64,000 nucleotides of DNA from NCBI GenBank assembly GCA_016874005.1, contig VGVQ01000006.1:62001-126000 (forward strand). The letters are read 5' to 3'. Positions 53,959-62,719 of the stretch are shown piece by piece. The stretch comes from Gemmatimonadota bacterium. Its GTDB lineage: Bacteria > Gemmatimonadota > Gemmatimonadetes > Gemmatimonadales > GWC2-71-9. A program made the translations under genes and the position numbers. The notes below the pieces were generated by a model. It saw only the letters and a list, made by a program, of their open reading frames with translations, did not search any database and had not been told where the DNA came from. How positions within the stretch are numbered: position 1 is the stretch's first letter; each line of letters opens with the position of its first letter.

Positions 53959-56096
53959 CAGAACGCCTGACCCACGGAGAATTGGATGTTGAACGGGAAG
54001 CTCGAACGCTGGACCTTGCGGAAGTCGTCCCGCACCCGGAACAGGTCGTTGCTGGTCGCGGCGAACAACACCCCGGTCGGCAGGTCGGATTTGTTGTAGG
54101 CGAGGTCGAAGCGCATCGGGCCGAGGGGAGTCGCGAACCGGAACCCGAACCCCGGGGTCACCCGGAACACGGCACCGGTGGCGAAGGCGCCCCCCCGTTC
54201 CCAGACGCCGCCCCCGTCCACGAACAGCGCCCACCGTAACCGACCGGCCAGCAACGGCGAGGGCAGTCGCAGCTCGACATTGGCCAGCGCCAGGGTGTTG
54301 CCCCCGGTCGGCGCGACCTGCACCTCGTCGAGGTCGATCACGGTGCTGTCGGGCCGGAGATTGCTTTCGTCGGTCAGGTAGACGACCGGGCCGAGCTGGT
54401 TGCGGTCGAACCCACGGACGTCGTTCGCACCGCCGGCGTAGAATCGCTGATCGGGCGGCACGAAGTTGCCAGCGGCGCCACCGAGCCTGAGCCGGGGCGC
54501 GAAGGTGATCCCCCCCTTGAGCCGCGCGGCGAGAACCACCTCGCTGCCTAACGGCCGGTACCACGACCCCTCGGCGACCAGCCGAGTGAACTCGGAGAAC
54601 CGGGTCGACCCGAGCCACGGCGCGCTCACGGTGGCTTCGAAACTGTAGATCGAGCCCCGGCTCGGATCGAGGAGGTTGTTGACCCGTTGTCGCGCCACCG
54701 ACCCGGTCAGGGTCGCTCCGATTCGCCGATCACTCAGCTGAGCCACGTCCTCCGCCAGGCAGGCGAAGAAGAAGGCGCAGAACCGAACCGGATCGGCCTC
54801 CGTCGCGCCATAGGAGATCCGATACGCCAGCGACACCGGCACACCCAGGGCGCCCTCCCGGGTGAAGGTCAGGCTCGCCCCGATGTCGTCCCGAGAAAAG
54901 ACCCGGAACTCCGAACGCCGCTCGGCGAACAACGAACCGGTGAGCGCGTTGGCCGGCGACAGGAAGGCCGGCCGCCGGAGGGAGGCGGTCAACCCGTAGT
55001 TCATCCGGCGAGAGCCCAAGGTGTCCTCCTCCAGCTTGTCGCAGACCGTGGAGCGGAACGGATCCACGGTCACCCCGATCTTGGAAACCTGGCCACTGAA
55101 GTCTACCTGGCGGCCACGCCCCCCGACGTTTCGAGCGGTCCAGCCGGCCGCCGCGCGAATGCAGTCGTTGGTCGCGATGCCAAGTCCGGCCCGAGCCCGA
55201 TGGAGGGGACCTTCCTGAACTCGTACCAGCAACGGAACGGTTTGATCGCCGATGGCGAACCGGGTGGTGTCCGTCCCAACCGACGCGAAGCGGAACAAAC
55301 CCGATTGGTAGAGGTTGAGCTGACTTCGGTACAGCTCGGCGTAGCGGAACGGCCGGCCGGTTCGGGTCGCCAGGAGCTCGCGCACCAGCGAGGAGTCCAC
55401 CGCCTCGGTGCCCTCGACCCGAACCGACCCGATGGTCGCCGGTTGCCCGAGCTCGGCCGTCAGCTCGACGACCACACTCCTGGCCGTTCGGTCCACCTCC
55501 GGCCGGCGCAACAGCACCGAGGCGGTCGGAAAGCCGCGATCCCAAAGGCGCAGCTGCACCGTGTCGATCGCCGCGAGCAGTCGGTACCGGTTGAAGGGCA
55601 TTCCTTCCCGGAGCGGCAGATCGCGAACCACTTCGGCGCGATCGGCCAGGGAGTCGAGCCCCGCCACCACGACGGACCGCACCCGGATCGGCTCCCCCTC
55701 GGTGATCCGCATCGTGATGAACGCGTCAGTCGCCGTGCGCACGACGGTGGTGTCGACCCGAGCGTCGAGAAACCCGCTCATCTGGTAGAACAGCCGAATC
55801 CGGGCGACATCAACCCGGAACTCCCGCTCGTTGAGCCGGCGCTTCTCCCCGAGCCCGAGCCAACGGACCAGGGAGCTCCGGGCAAACCAGCTCGACTTCG
55901 TCGTCGAAATCGCTGCCTCGAGGGCCAGCGCGTCGATCGACGCGTTCCCTTCGAAGTCGAGCCGACGAATGACCAAACCCGCGTCTTGAGCCCGTAACGG
56001 TTCAGTGACCCCACCAACCGCGACCACTGCCAAAATCCAGAACATGGCAGGGCCCCAACAGGGCGGCGGGCGACGCGCTCCCGGAATTGACCACAC
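53958..56096 (-). CDS. BamA/TamA-family outer-membrane barrel protein
   Basis: 712 residues. A signal peptide ends near PLRAQD; POTRA-like repeats (IRRLDFEGNASIDALAL, RVRSVVVAGLDSLA, IGSVRVEGTEAVDSSLV) precede the D15 barrel with GGANDVRGF (the conserved L6-type loop, normally VRGF/Y) and a terminal Phe (VGQAF). Partner of the adjacent TamB. I chose the GTG at 56096 because TACATT lies 6 nt upstream (leaderless pattern); an ATG at 56045 would remove 17 residues before the hydrophobic core and is also possible. Confidence 0.87.
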   Translation of the reverse strand: MWSIPGARRPPPCWGPAMFWILAVVAVGGVTEPLRAQDAGLVIRRLDFEGNASIDALALEAAISTTKSSWFARSSLVRWLGLGEKRRLNEREFRVDVARIRLFYQMSGFLDARVDTTVVRTATDAFITMRITEGEPIRVRSVVVAGLDSLADRAEVVRDLPLREGMPFNRYRLLAAIDTVQLRLWDRGFPTASVLLRRPEVDRTARSVVVELTAELGQPATIGSVRVEGTEAVDSSLVRELLATRTGRPFRYAELYRSQLNLYQSGLFRFASVGTDTTRFAIGDQTVPLLVRVQEGPLHRARAGLGIATNDCIRAAAGWTARNVGGRGRQVDFSGQVSKIGVTVDPFRSTVCDKLEEDTLGSRRMNYGLTASLRRPAFLSPANALTGSLFAERRSEFRVFSRDDIGASLTFTREGALGVPVSLAYRISYGATEADPVRFCAFFFACLAEDVAQLSDRRIGATLTGSVARQRVNNLLDPSRGSIYSFEATVSAPWLGSTRFSEFTRLVAEGSWYRPLGSEVVLAARLKGGITFAPRLRLGGAAGNFVPPDQRFYAGGANDVRGFDRNQLGPVVYLTDESNLRPDSTVIDLDEVQVAPTGGNTLALANVELRLPSPLLAGRLRWALFVDGGGVWERGGAFATGAVFRVTPGFGFRFATPLGPMRFDLAYNKSDLPTGVLFAATSNDLFRVRDDFRKVQRSSFPFNIQFSVGQAF

Positions 56097-56102
56097 GATC
56101 TA

Positions 56103-56108
56103 AATGTA
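56103..56108 (-). promoter_or_regulatory. -10 box (TACATT) of the tamA/bamA-tamB unit, leaderless type
   Basis: TACATT on the minus strand is 6 nt before the GTG at 56096. The 110-bp gap to the divergent dacB gene contains no other clear promoter. Confidence 0.4.
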
Positions 56109-56206
56109 GTAGCCTGATGGCGTTACGTCACCCGTTTCCAGAGGGGCACCGATGCCAGCCGCAACCAGCACGCCGTCCAGGTCCCGTTTCAGCCCCGGAT
56201 CGGTCG

Positions 56207-57760
56207 GTGACTAGCCCTAAGACAGTCGCCGCCTTGGCGATCGCGGCGATGACGCTCGCCGGGTCAACCGCGACCGGCCAGCCGTTGGCGCGCCGCCTAA
56301 CGGCCCGACTCGACTCGACGCCCCTCGACCGCCACGTCTGGGGCGTGGCGGTACTCGGCCGGACCGACCGGCTGATCTTCGGTCGCAACGCCGATCGGCT
56401 CTTCATGCCGGCCAGCAACAACAAGCTGCTGGTGACCGCGGTCGCCAGTCGCCGGCTCAAGGCCGGATGGACGACGACCACGTCCGTCTATGGGTCGGGG
56501 CCGGTTGTTGCCGGCATCCTCGGCGGCGACTTGATCCTCTATGGCCGGGGGGATCCCACCTGGACCCGGCGTTGTTACGCCATCGAACCCACCCCCCCGG
56601 AGGCCTGCGAGCCCTCGAGCGACGCCCGCCTGCGACGCCTCGCCGGCCAGCTTCGAGCCGCGGGGATTACCACCATCGCCGGGGCCCTGGTCGGCGACGG
56701 GAGCTACTTCGAGCCCACCTTGACGCACCCGACCTGGGAGCAGGACGATCTGGTCTGGGGGTTTGCCGCTCCGGTATCGGGCCTCGGCTTCAACGAGAAC
56801 GTCGTCGTGGCGACGGTGACCGCCGGCTCCGCCCCGGGACAACTACCGCAGGTCGCGCTGGATCCGGACATCGGCGGTCTCGCGGTCGAGGTTCGAGCCC
56901 GGACCGTGCCGGCCGGCCAGCCCGCCGACCTCACCTGGCGACGCTCCGAAGATGGTCGCCATGTCGTGGTCGAAGGAACGATTCGGGTTGGCGATTCCGA
57001 TCGCTCGTCCCTCGCGGTGCCAGACCCCAATCGGTTCGCGGCCCTCGCGTTCGCCCGAGTGCTCGCCGACTCCGGCATCGTCATCAGGGGCGGCGTCGCA
57101 GGCACCACCGACTCGCTCGTCACTCGGGCCGCCCGGGCAGGTACCCCCCTCGCGACCGTGGAGTCCCGCCCGGTCGAGGATTGGATCTTCGCGATTCTGA
57201 ACGTCAGTCAGAATTGGTTCGCCGAGACCCTCCTCAAACAACTCGGCGCCCAATTCGGCACCGGCGCCAGCTGGGCCGAGGGGCTTCGAATCGAGCGGCG
57301 GTTTCTGGTCGACTCGATGCGGCTCGACTCGACCCAGTTCTTTCCCCACGACGGTTCGGGCCTCTCGGCCAAGAACCTGGCCTCGCCGCTGGTATTCGCA
57401 ACGGTGCTGGCCGCGATGCGCCGACATCCGCGATACCCGGCGTTCGCGGCCGGGATGCCTCGGAGCGGGGCAACCGGCTCTCTCAGGAATCGGTTCCAGA
57501 CGACCCCGGTGATGCACCAGGTCCGGGCCAAGACCGGAAGCATCGGCCAAGTGAACACCCTGTCGGGCTATCTCGACGCCGATTCGACTCTCGCGGCCCG
57601 ACCCCGCCCCTGCCGGACCTTCAGCGTGCAAGCCAATCACCATACTCTGGGCGGCAGGACCATGATCCAGGCGATCGACAGCGTCATCGTCGAGATCGCC
57701 CGCGATACGCCCTGCGCCCAGGCGCCGCCGGGAGTTGCCAAGCCGGTATCTTCCCCCTGA
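56207..57760 (+). CDS. dacB: D-alanyl-D-alanine carboxypeptidase/endopeptidase (PBP4)
   Basis: 517 residues from GTG at 56207, which gives a normal signal peptide (cut near STATG); an ATG at 56117 would add a 30-residue basic leader. Class C PBP: Ser-x-x-Lys in MPASNNKLL, Ser-x-Asn-like DGSGLS, Lys-Thr-Gly in RAKTGSIG. It trims and opens peptidoglycan cross-links in the periplasm. One octamer (56295) falls inside. Confidence 0.9.
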   Translation: MTSPKTVAALAIAAMTLAGSTATGQPLARRLTARLDSTPLDRHVWGVAVLGRTDRLIFGRNADRLFMPASNNKLLVTAVASRRLKAGWTTTTSVYGSGPVVAGILGGDLILYGRGDPTWTRRCYAIEPTPPEACEPSSDARLRRLAGQLRAAGITTIAGALVGDGSYFEPTLTHPTWEQDDLVWGFAAPVSGLGFNENVVVATVTAGSAPGQLPQVALDPDIGGLAVEVRARTVPAGQPADLTWRRSEDGRHVVVEGTIRVGDSDRSSLAVPDPNRFAALAFARVLADSGIVIRGGVAGTTDSLVTRAARAGTPLATVESRPVEDWIFAILNVSQNWFAETLLKQLGAQFGTGASWAEGLRIERRFLVDSMRLDSTQFFPHDGSGLSAKNLASPLVFATVLAAMRRHPRYPAFAAGMPRSGATGSLRNRFQTTPVMHQVRAKTGSIGQVNTLSGYLDADSTLAARPRPCRTFSVQANHHTLGGRTMIQAIDSVIVEIARDTPCAQAPPGVAKPVSSP

Positions 57761-57777
57761 CCTCGCGAGGAGCCCGC

Positions 57778-58323
57778 GTGAAGATCTACACCAGGACTGG
57801 CGACGGCGGCACGACCGGACTCTTCGGCGGGGGCCGGGTCAGCAAGCATCACGTTCGGGTCCAAGCGTACGGCGAAATCGACGAGTTGAACGCCTCCCTC
57901 GGCGTGGCCCGTTCGACACCGCCGACCGACTTCCACGACGAACTCCTCGAGTCGATCCAGCGCGATCTCTTCTCCATCGGGGGCCACCTGGCTACCCCCG
58001 ATCCGACCAAGGTGGCAGCGGCGCTGGCCAAGGCCGACCTGTCCGCTGAGCGGGTCGCCACCTTCGAACGGACCATCGACGCGGCCGACGGAGAGATGCC
58101 CGCGCTCACCGCTTTCATACTGCCGGCGGGCAGTCCCAAAGCCACGGCCTTGCACCTGGCCCGAACGGTCTGCCGCCGGGCCGAGCGGAATGTCGTCGCG
58201 CTGGCGGCCGACGAGCCGGTTCCGCCCCAGTTCCTGATCTACCTCAACCGCCTCTCGGATCTCCTCTTCTCGCTGGCGCGGCTGGCCAACCACCGGGCCG
58301 GATTCGGCGACGTGACGTGGTGA
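57778..58323 (+). CDS. PduO-type cob(I)yrinic acid a,c-diamide adenosyltransferase
   Basis: 181 residues, GTG start with GAGGAG upstream. Motifs: IYTRTGDGGTTGLFGG, YGEIDELNASLG, and the C-terminal RRAERNVVAL with YLNRLSDLLFSLAR. It makes adenosylcobalamin from ATP and reduced cobalamin. Its stop overlaps aroB (GTGA). Confidence 0.94.
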   Translation: MKIYTRTGDGGTTGLFGGGRVSKHHVRVQAYGEIDELNASLGVARSTPPTDFHDELLESIQRDLFSIGGHLATPDPTKVAAALAKADLSAERVATFERTIDAADGEMPALTAFILPAGSPKATALHLARTVCRRAERNVVALAADEPVPPQFLIYLNRLSDLLFSLARLANHRAGFGDVTW

Positions 58324-59447
58324 GCCGAGGGCGCCGCCTCGTCGTCAGGCACGCTCTCGGTCGCTACCCGGTCCTCATCGAGCCCGGAATCAGCCGGCGC
58401 CTGGCGAGCGCGGTCGCCGCCCTGGCGCCTGGGCGTCCCGCGGTGCTGGTCACCGACCGGCTGGTCTCCCGGGTGGTCCCAGTGGGTGGCCGCTGGCCGT
58501 CGATCGTGGTGCCCCGCGGAGAGGCGGCGAAGTCACGGCGGGTCTGGGCCACGGTGACCGACGCCCTCCTCGCTCGACGGGTCGGGCGAGACGCGGTGGT
58601 CGTCTCGCTGGGCGGCGGAGCCGTGAGCGACCTCGCTGGCTTCGTGGCGGCGACCTATCTCCGGGGAATCCCCTTCATCGCGGTGCCGACCACCCTGCTC
58701 GCGATGGTCGATGCCTCGGTCGGCGGCAAGACCGGGGTGAACTCGCGGTTCGGGAAGAACTTGGTCGGGAGTTTCTGGCCCCCGATCGGCGTGGTGGTTG
58801 ACCCGGAAGTGCTGAGAACGCTCGCGGCGGTTCATTACCGCGGCGGGCTGATCGAGGCGATGAAACACGGCCTCGTGGCCGACCGCGGGTACCTCCGCTG
58901 GATCCTCCGCAACCGGGACCGGCTGATCGCCCGCGACCCCGGGGCGGTCGGACGCCTGGTGGCCCGGAGCGTCGCGATCAAGGCGGCCATCGTCGAGCGG
59001 GACGAGCGGGAGCGGGGGCCCCGCGCCACGCTGAACGCGGGGCACACGGTGGGACACGCGATCGAGCAGGCGACCGGATACCGGATCGGTCACGGCGATG
59101 CGGTGGCGCTGGGACTCGTCGCCGAGACCCTCCTGGCGGAGCGGCTGGGCTGGCGACCCGACCCCACCGCGGCGGAGCTGGCGGACTGGCTCGCGGGATT
59201 CGGGTGTCCGCTCCGGTGGCCCTCGGTGTCGGATCGGGCGTTGCTCGGCGCGATGGGCCGCGACAAGAAGTCGACCGGCGGCGCGATCGGAATGGCGCTG
59301 CCTCGGGGCGACCGTCCGGCGGCCGGGCGCCGGGGCCGGTGGACGGCGGCGGTGGACCGGCTCAGCGTTAGGCAGGCTCTCGGCGACGTTCGGCGGCTCC
59401 TGGCGAGCCGCCTTCCCACACGTTATCAACATCGCCGTGACGGTTAA
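58320..59447 (+). CDS. aroB: 3-dehydroquinate synthase
   Basis: 375 residues from the second of two adjacent GTG codons. NAD/metal-dependent sugar-phosphate cyclase: VVSLGGGAVSDLAGFVAATY, VPTTLLAMVDASVGGKTGVN, EAMKHGLV and NAGHTVGHAIE carry the metal and substrate ligands. Second step of the shikimate pathway. A CGTTAGGC octamer (59366) lies near its end. Confidence 0.94.
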   Translation: MSRGRRLVVRHALGRYPVLIEPGISRRLASAVAALAPGRPAVLVTDRLVSRVVPVGGRWPSIVVPRGEAAKSRRVWATVTDALLARRVGRDAVVVSLGGGAVSDLAGFVAATYLRGIPFIAVPTTLLAMVDASVGGKTGVNSRFGKNLVGSFWPPIGVVVDPEVLRTLAAVHYRGGLIEAMKHGLVADRGYLRWILRNRDRLIARDPGAVGRLVARSVAIKAAIVERDERERGPRATLNAGHTVGHAIEQATGYRIGHGDAVALGLVAETLLAERLGWRPDPTAAELADWLAGFGCPLRWPSVSDRALLGAMGRDKKSTGGAIGMALPRGDRPAAGRRGRWTAAVDRLSVRQALGDVRRLLASRLPTRYQHRRDG

Positions 59448-59510
59448 CGCCTTTCGAATCAAAGCGTTAGTCGTTTTCGTCCACACCCATCCACAACGGA
59501 GTTCTCCACG
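59423..59510. promoter_or_regulatory. Cluster of DnaA-box-like 9-mers
   Basis: TTATCAACA (59423-59431) is one base off TTATCCACA; three weaker matches follow: TCGTCCACA (59477), CCATCCACA (59487) and TTCTCCACG (59502). It begins inside the aroB 3' end and lies upstream of the sigma-factor promoter. Not enough to call an origin. Confidence 0.25.
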
Positions 59511-59539
59511 TTCGTAGACAAAACGGCCAAGTCGTTGCT

Positions 59540-59592
59540 GCCTAACGGCATGACGTGTTGAAAGCCTAACGCTATTGACATCGAGCCTAACA
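59540..59592 (-). repeat. Three-copy GCCTAAC array at the sigma-factor promoter
   Basis: GCCTAACG at 59540 and 59564 and GCCTAACA at 59585, same orientation, spaced 24 and 21 bp (about two helical turns). The third copy sits between the -35 and -10 boxes. A related CGTTAGTC is at about 59465. The layout suggests operator sites. Confidence 0.7.
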
Positions 59593-59604
59593 CTTTCCTA
59601 GATT
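59575..59604 (+). promoter_or_regulatory. Sigma70-type promoter of the sigma-factor gene
   Basis: Perfect TTGACA (59575-59580), 18-nt spacer, TAGATT (59599-59604). Start expected near 59611, with a leader of about 85 nt and GAGGTG just before ATG. The GCCTAAC copy at 59585 lies in the spacer. Confidence 0.65.
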
Positions 59605-59696
59605 GCTCGGCGTTCCCGGTATACAATTGCGTTCGAACGCCGCTGCGCGGCTTCATCATTCCTTGCGAGTCGGTACATCTCACTTTTCGAGGTGCT

Positions 59697-60587
59697 ATGC
59701 GCGCCGTTCGAGAACGGCGGCCCCGAACCATGGGCCGATCGTCCCCCGGTAGTTCGTTCGACCAGTACCTGCTCGACATCCGCAAGCTCCCGATGATCTC
59801 GGACCCCAAAGAAGAGGTCCGAATCGCCAAACGCGCCCGCAAAGGCGACCCCGACGCGATGGATCGATTGGTCACCGCCAATCTCCGCTTCGTCATCTCC
59901 TACGTGAAACGGTTCCAAGGCCACGGACTCGACCTCGCCGAGCTGGTCGCCATCGGCAACGAAGGCTTGCTCAAGGCGGTCCGGAAGTTCGACCCCGCCC
60001 ACGGCGTCAAGTTCATCAGCTACGCGGTGTGGTGGGTCCGCCAGTGCGTCCTCAAGGCGCTCGCCGAGCAGACCCGGACGGTTCGAATTCCGCTCAATCA
60101 GAACGCGGCACTGCTTCGGATGGCCAAGATCGAGAGCCTCCTGGCCCAGGAACTCGGCCGCTCACCGACGGATGCCGAGACCGCCCGGGTCCTCGACGAG
60201 TCGGTCGACACGATCCGGGCCTCCCGCCTGGTGTCGTCGGTCGAGATCTCTCTCGATGCCCCGATCGAACGGAGTGACTCCGGCTCGGCCACCTACGGCG
60301 AGCGGGTGCCCGGCACCATCGGCGGGGAGATCGAGGACTTCGTCGACGCCCGCCTCCAGAAGGAGTTCCTGGCTCGGATGTTCGCCGAGTACCTGACCCC
60401 CCGAGAACGGCGGATCCTCTCGCTCTACTACGGGCTCGAAGAGGGCTCGGAGGCCCTCACCCTCGAGGGAATCGGCGCCCTCCTCGGTGTGACCCGGGAA
60501 CGAGTCCGCCAAATCCGGGAGCGAGCGTTCGAGAAGCTCCGGAACTCGCCCGAAGTGAAGTACCTCCAGCGCACCAAGCTGGCCTAG
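59697..60587 (+). CDS. Primary-type (RpoD/SigA-like) RNA polymerase sigma factor
   Basis: 296 residues. Region 1.2 (FDQYLLDIRKLPMIS), region 2 with the core- and -10-binding segments (NLRFVISYVKRFQGHG, FDPAHGVKFISYAVWWVRQ), region 3 (ELGRSPTDAETARVLDES) and region 4 with the -35-reading HTH (LTLEGIGALLGVTRERVRQIRERAFEKLR) are complete. There is no long region 1.1, so it is either a short primary sigma or a group 2 paralogue. It has its own strong promoter. Confidence 0.93.
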   Translation: MRAVRERRPRTMGRSSPGSSFDQYLLDIRKLPMISDPKEEVRIAKRARKGDPDAMDRLVTANLRFVISYVKRFQGHGLDLAELVAIGNEGLLKAVRKFDPAHGVKFISYAVWWVRQCVLKALAEQTRTVRIPLNQNAALLRMAKIESLLAQELGRSPTDAETARVLDESVDTIRASRLVSSVEISLDAPIERSDSGSATYGERVPGTIGGEIEDFVDARLQKEFLARMFAEYLTPRERRILSLYYGLEEGSEALTLEGIGALLGVTRERVRQIRERAFEKLRNSPEVKYLQRTKLA

Positions 60588-60616
60588 CGGCCCCGAGCCA
60601 CCTCGCCAGTCGCCCA

Positions 60617-60641
60617 GGGCCGACCCATTACTGGTCGGCCC
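60617..60641 (+). terminator. Hairpin after the sigma-factor gene
   Basis: GGGCCGACC-CATTACT-GGTCGGCCC: a perfect 9-bp stem 30 nt after the stop, no U-run. The next gene begins 23 nt later, so it may separate the two units. Confidence 0.45.
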
Positions 60642-60663
60642 GGTGCCGTCGTACCTTTCGGGG

Positions 60664-61305
60664 ATGCCGCGGCTGCCGCTGTTCCCCCTCTCGACGGTCC
60701 TCTTCCCAGAGGAAAGCATCCCGCTTCACATCTTCGAGCCGCGGTACCGCCGGATGCTGGCGGCGGCCATCGAGGATCGGCATCGGTTCGTGCTGCTGCC
60801 GCCAGGACCCGATGGCGCCGATCCTACCCCCGGGCTGGTCGGAACGGTCGCCCGGATCAGAGCGGTTCAGCCCCTCGAGGATGGTCGGTCGAACATCGTG
60901 GTAACCGGCGAGAACCGAGTGATCCTCCGTTTCGCCGAGGCGGTCGAGGGCGGGTATTTGGTCGGCGAGTTCGACGAGTTCCTCGACCGCGTCGACACCG
61001 AGGGTGTCTCCCGCGCCGACGCCGCCCGGCTGTCGGCGCTGACCCTCCGCCTGGCCACGGCGGTCGCGACCCTGGCCGACCGGGAAGCGGAGAGCGAATA
61101 CAGCGTCGAGCCGGCGACCCTGAGCTTTCAAGCCGCCGCCCTGGTCGATTGGGACCACCCGACCAAGCAGCGGTTTCTCTCGATCCGATCGCCGGCGGAA
61201 CGGGTGGCTCGGCTCCTCGCCTCGTTGCCTGGGCAGGTGGCCCGGTTCGAGGCGCGGGCCCGAGTTCATCAACGGGCGACCACCAATGGCACCGGCAAAC
61301 ACTGA
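60664..61305 (+). CDS. Lon-protease N-domain (LON substrate-binding) protein
   Basis: 213 residues from ATG at 60664. Starts PRLPLFPLSTVLFPEESIPLHIFEPRYRRM, the classic LON N-domain, followed by GTVARIRAVQPLEDGR and the helical bundle, but without the AAA+ and protease domains. Stand-alone LON-domain proteins are common and of unknown role. Overlaps glcD by 20 bp. Confidence 0.9.
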   Translation: MPRLPLFPLSTVLFPEESIPLHIFEPRYRRMLAAAIEDRHRFVLLPPGPDGADPTPGLVGTVARIRAVQPLEDGRSNIVVTGENRVILRFAEAVEGGYLVGEFDEFLDRVDTEGVSRADAARLSALTLRLATAVATLADREAESEYSVEPATLSFQAAALVDWDHPTKQRFLSIRSPAERVARLLASLPGQVARFEARARVHQRATTNGTGKH

Positions 61306-62719
61306 CCGGCCCGACCCGGGTCTGCTCGCGGCGCTCGGCGCGATCGTCGGGCCCAAGTGGGTTCGCTCGCACCTCACCGAACGGCGGCCGTTCGAGGCCG
61401 ACGGCCTGCCGACCCACGCCTCGGTCCCGATGGCGGTCGTTCTTCCCTCCTCCCGCGAGCAGGTCATCGCGGTCCTCAAGCTCCTCGCCGAGCGGAACGT
61501 CCCGTGGGTGGCTCGGGGTGCCGGGACCGGACTGTCGGGGGGTGCCCTCGCCGGCGGGAACGCGGTCTTGATCCCGCTCACCCGAATGAACCGGATCCTC
61601 TCGATCGATCCGGTGCGCCAGCGGGCCGTGATCGAACCGGGCGTCGTCAACGCCAGGTTGTCGGACGCGGCCGCGCCGTTCGGGCTCCAGTACGCCCCGG
61701 ACCCGTCCAGCCAAACCGCCTGCACGATCGGCGGAAACGTGGCCGAGAACGCCGGTGGCCCTCACTGTCTCAAGTACGGCACCACGACCAACCATGTGGT
61801 GGCGCTCGAAGCGGTGTTGCCGGATGGATCGTTGGCCCGGCTCGGTAGCCCGCATGGCGAGCCGTGGGGACCGGATCTGGTTGGACTGTTCGTCGGCTCG
61901 GAAGGTATGTTCGGCATTGCTCTCGAGATCACCGTTCGGTTGGTCCCGCTTCCCACGACGATTCGGACCCTGCTAGCGGATTTCGCCACGGTGCGGGACG
62001 CCACCGAGGCGGTCGGGAGCATCGTGGCGGCCGGTATCGTGCCGGCCGCGCTCGAGATGATGGACCAGGCGTGCATCGCCGCCGTCGAAGCGTCGATCTA
62101 CGCCGCCGGCTATCCGACCGACGCGGCGGCCGTGCTCCTGGTGGAACTCGACGGTGCCACGGCGAGCGTCGAGGCCGAAGCGGCGCTGGTCCACGAGCTG
62201 CTGCGGGCCCACCGAGCTCGGGGCGTCAGGTCGGCCGAGACCGCGACGGACCGGGCCCGGCTCTGGCAGGGGCGCAAGAAGGCGTTTGGAGCGATGGGAC
62301 GGGTGGCCCCCGACCTGGTGGTCCAAGACGCGGTCGTACCCCGCTCGAGCCTCCCGTCGATTCTCGAGACCATCGGCACGATCGGCCGGAAATACCGACT
62401 CACGGTCTGCAACGTCTTCCACGCCGGCGACGGGAACCTCCACCCGAACATCTGCTACGATCGACGGGACTCGGCGCTCGCGGACCGGGTCGCCCGGGCC
62501 AGCGCCGAGATCATGGAAGCGTGCGTGGCGGCGGGCGGTTCGATCACCGGCGAGCACGGTGTCGGGGCTGACAAGATCGACTACATGCCGATGATCTTCG
62601 ACTCCACCAGCCTGGCCATGATGTGTGATGTCCGGCGGGTCTTCGACCCGGCCAACCGGGCCAACCCCAACAAGGTCATTCCGATCCACGCCTGCCGGGA
62701 ATGGCGGGAGCCCCAATGA
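61286..62719 (+). CDS. glcD: Glycolate oxidase subunit GlcD (FAD-linked oxidase)
   Basis: 477 residues. PCMH-type FAD-binding domain (VARGAGTGLSGGALAGGNAVLIPLTRMN; GGNVAENAGGPHCLKYGTT) and the C-terminal cap (FHAGDGNLHPN, TGEHGVGADK). Oxidises 2-hydroxyacids such as glycolate or D-lactate. Followed by glcE (ATGA). Confidence 0.92.
   Translation: MAPANTDRPDPGLLAALGAIVGPKWVRSHLTERRPFEADGLPTHASVPMAVVLPSSREQVIAVLKLLAERNVPWVARGAGTGLSGGALAGGNAVLIPLTRMNRILSIDPVRQRAVIEPGVVNARLSDAAAPFGLQYAPDPSSQTACTIGGNVAENAGGPHCLKYGTTTNHVVALEAVLPDGSLARLGSPHGEPWGPDLVGLFVGSEGMFGIALEITVRLVPLPTTIRTLLADFATVRDATEAVGSIVAAGIVPAALEMMDQACIAAVEASIYAAGYPTDAAAVLLVELDGATASVEAEAALVHELLRAHRARGVRSAETATDRARLWQGRKKAFGAMGRVAPDLVVQDAVVPRSSLPSILETIGTIGRKYRLTVCNVFHAGDGNLHPNICYDRRDSALADRVARASAEIMEACVAAGGSITGEHGVGADKIDYMPMIFDSTSLAMMCDVRRVFDPANRANPNKVIPIHACREWREPQ

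Noticed and set aside
53959-54618. A longer TamB starting up to 220 codons earlier
   Set aside because: The extra part lies antiphase inside the BamA/TamA gene, has no membrane helix or domain, and the ATG at 53958 gives the expected N-terminal anchor.
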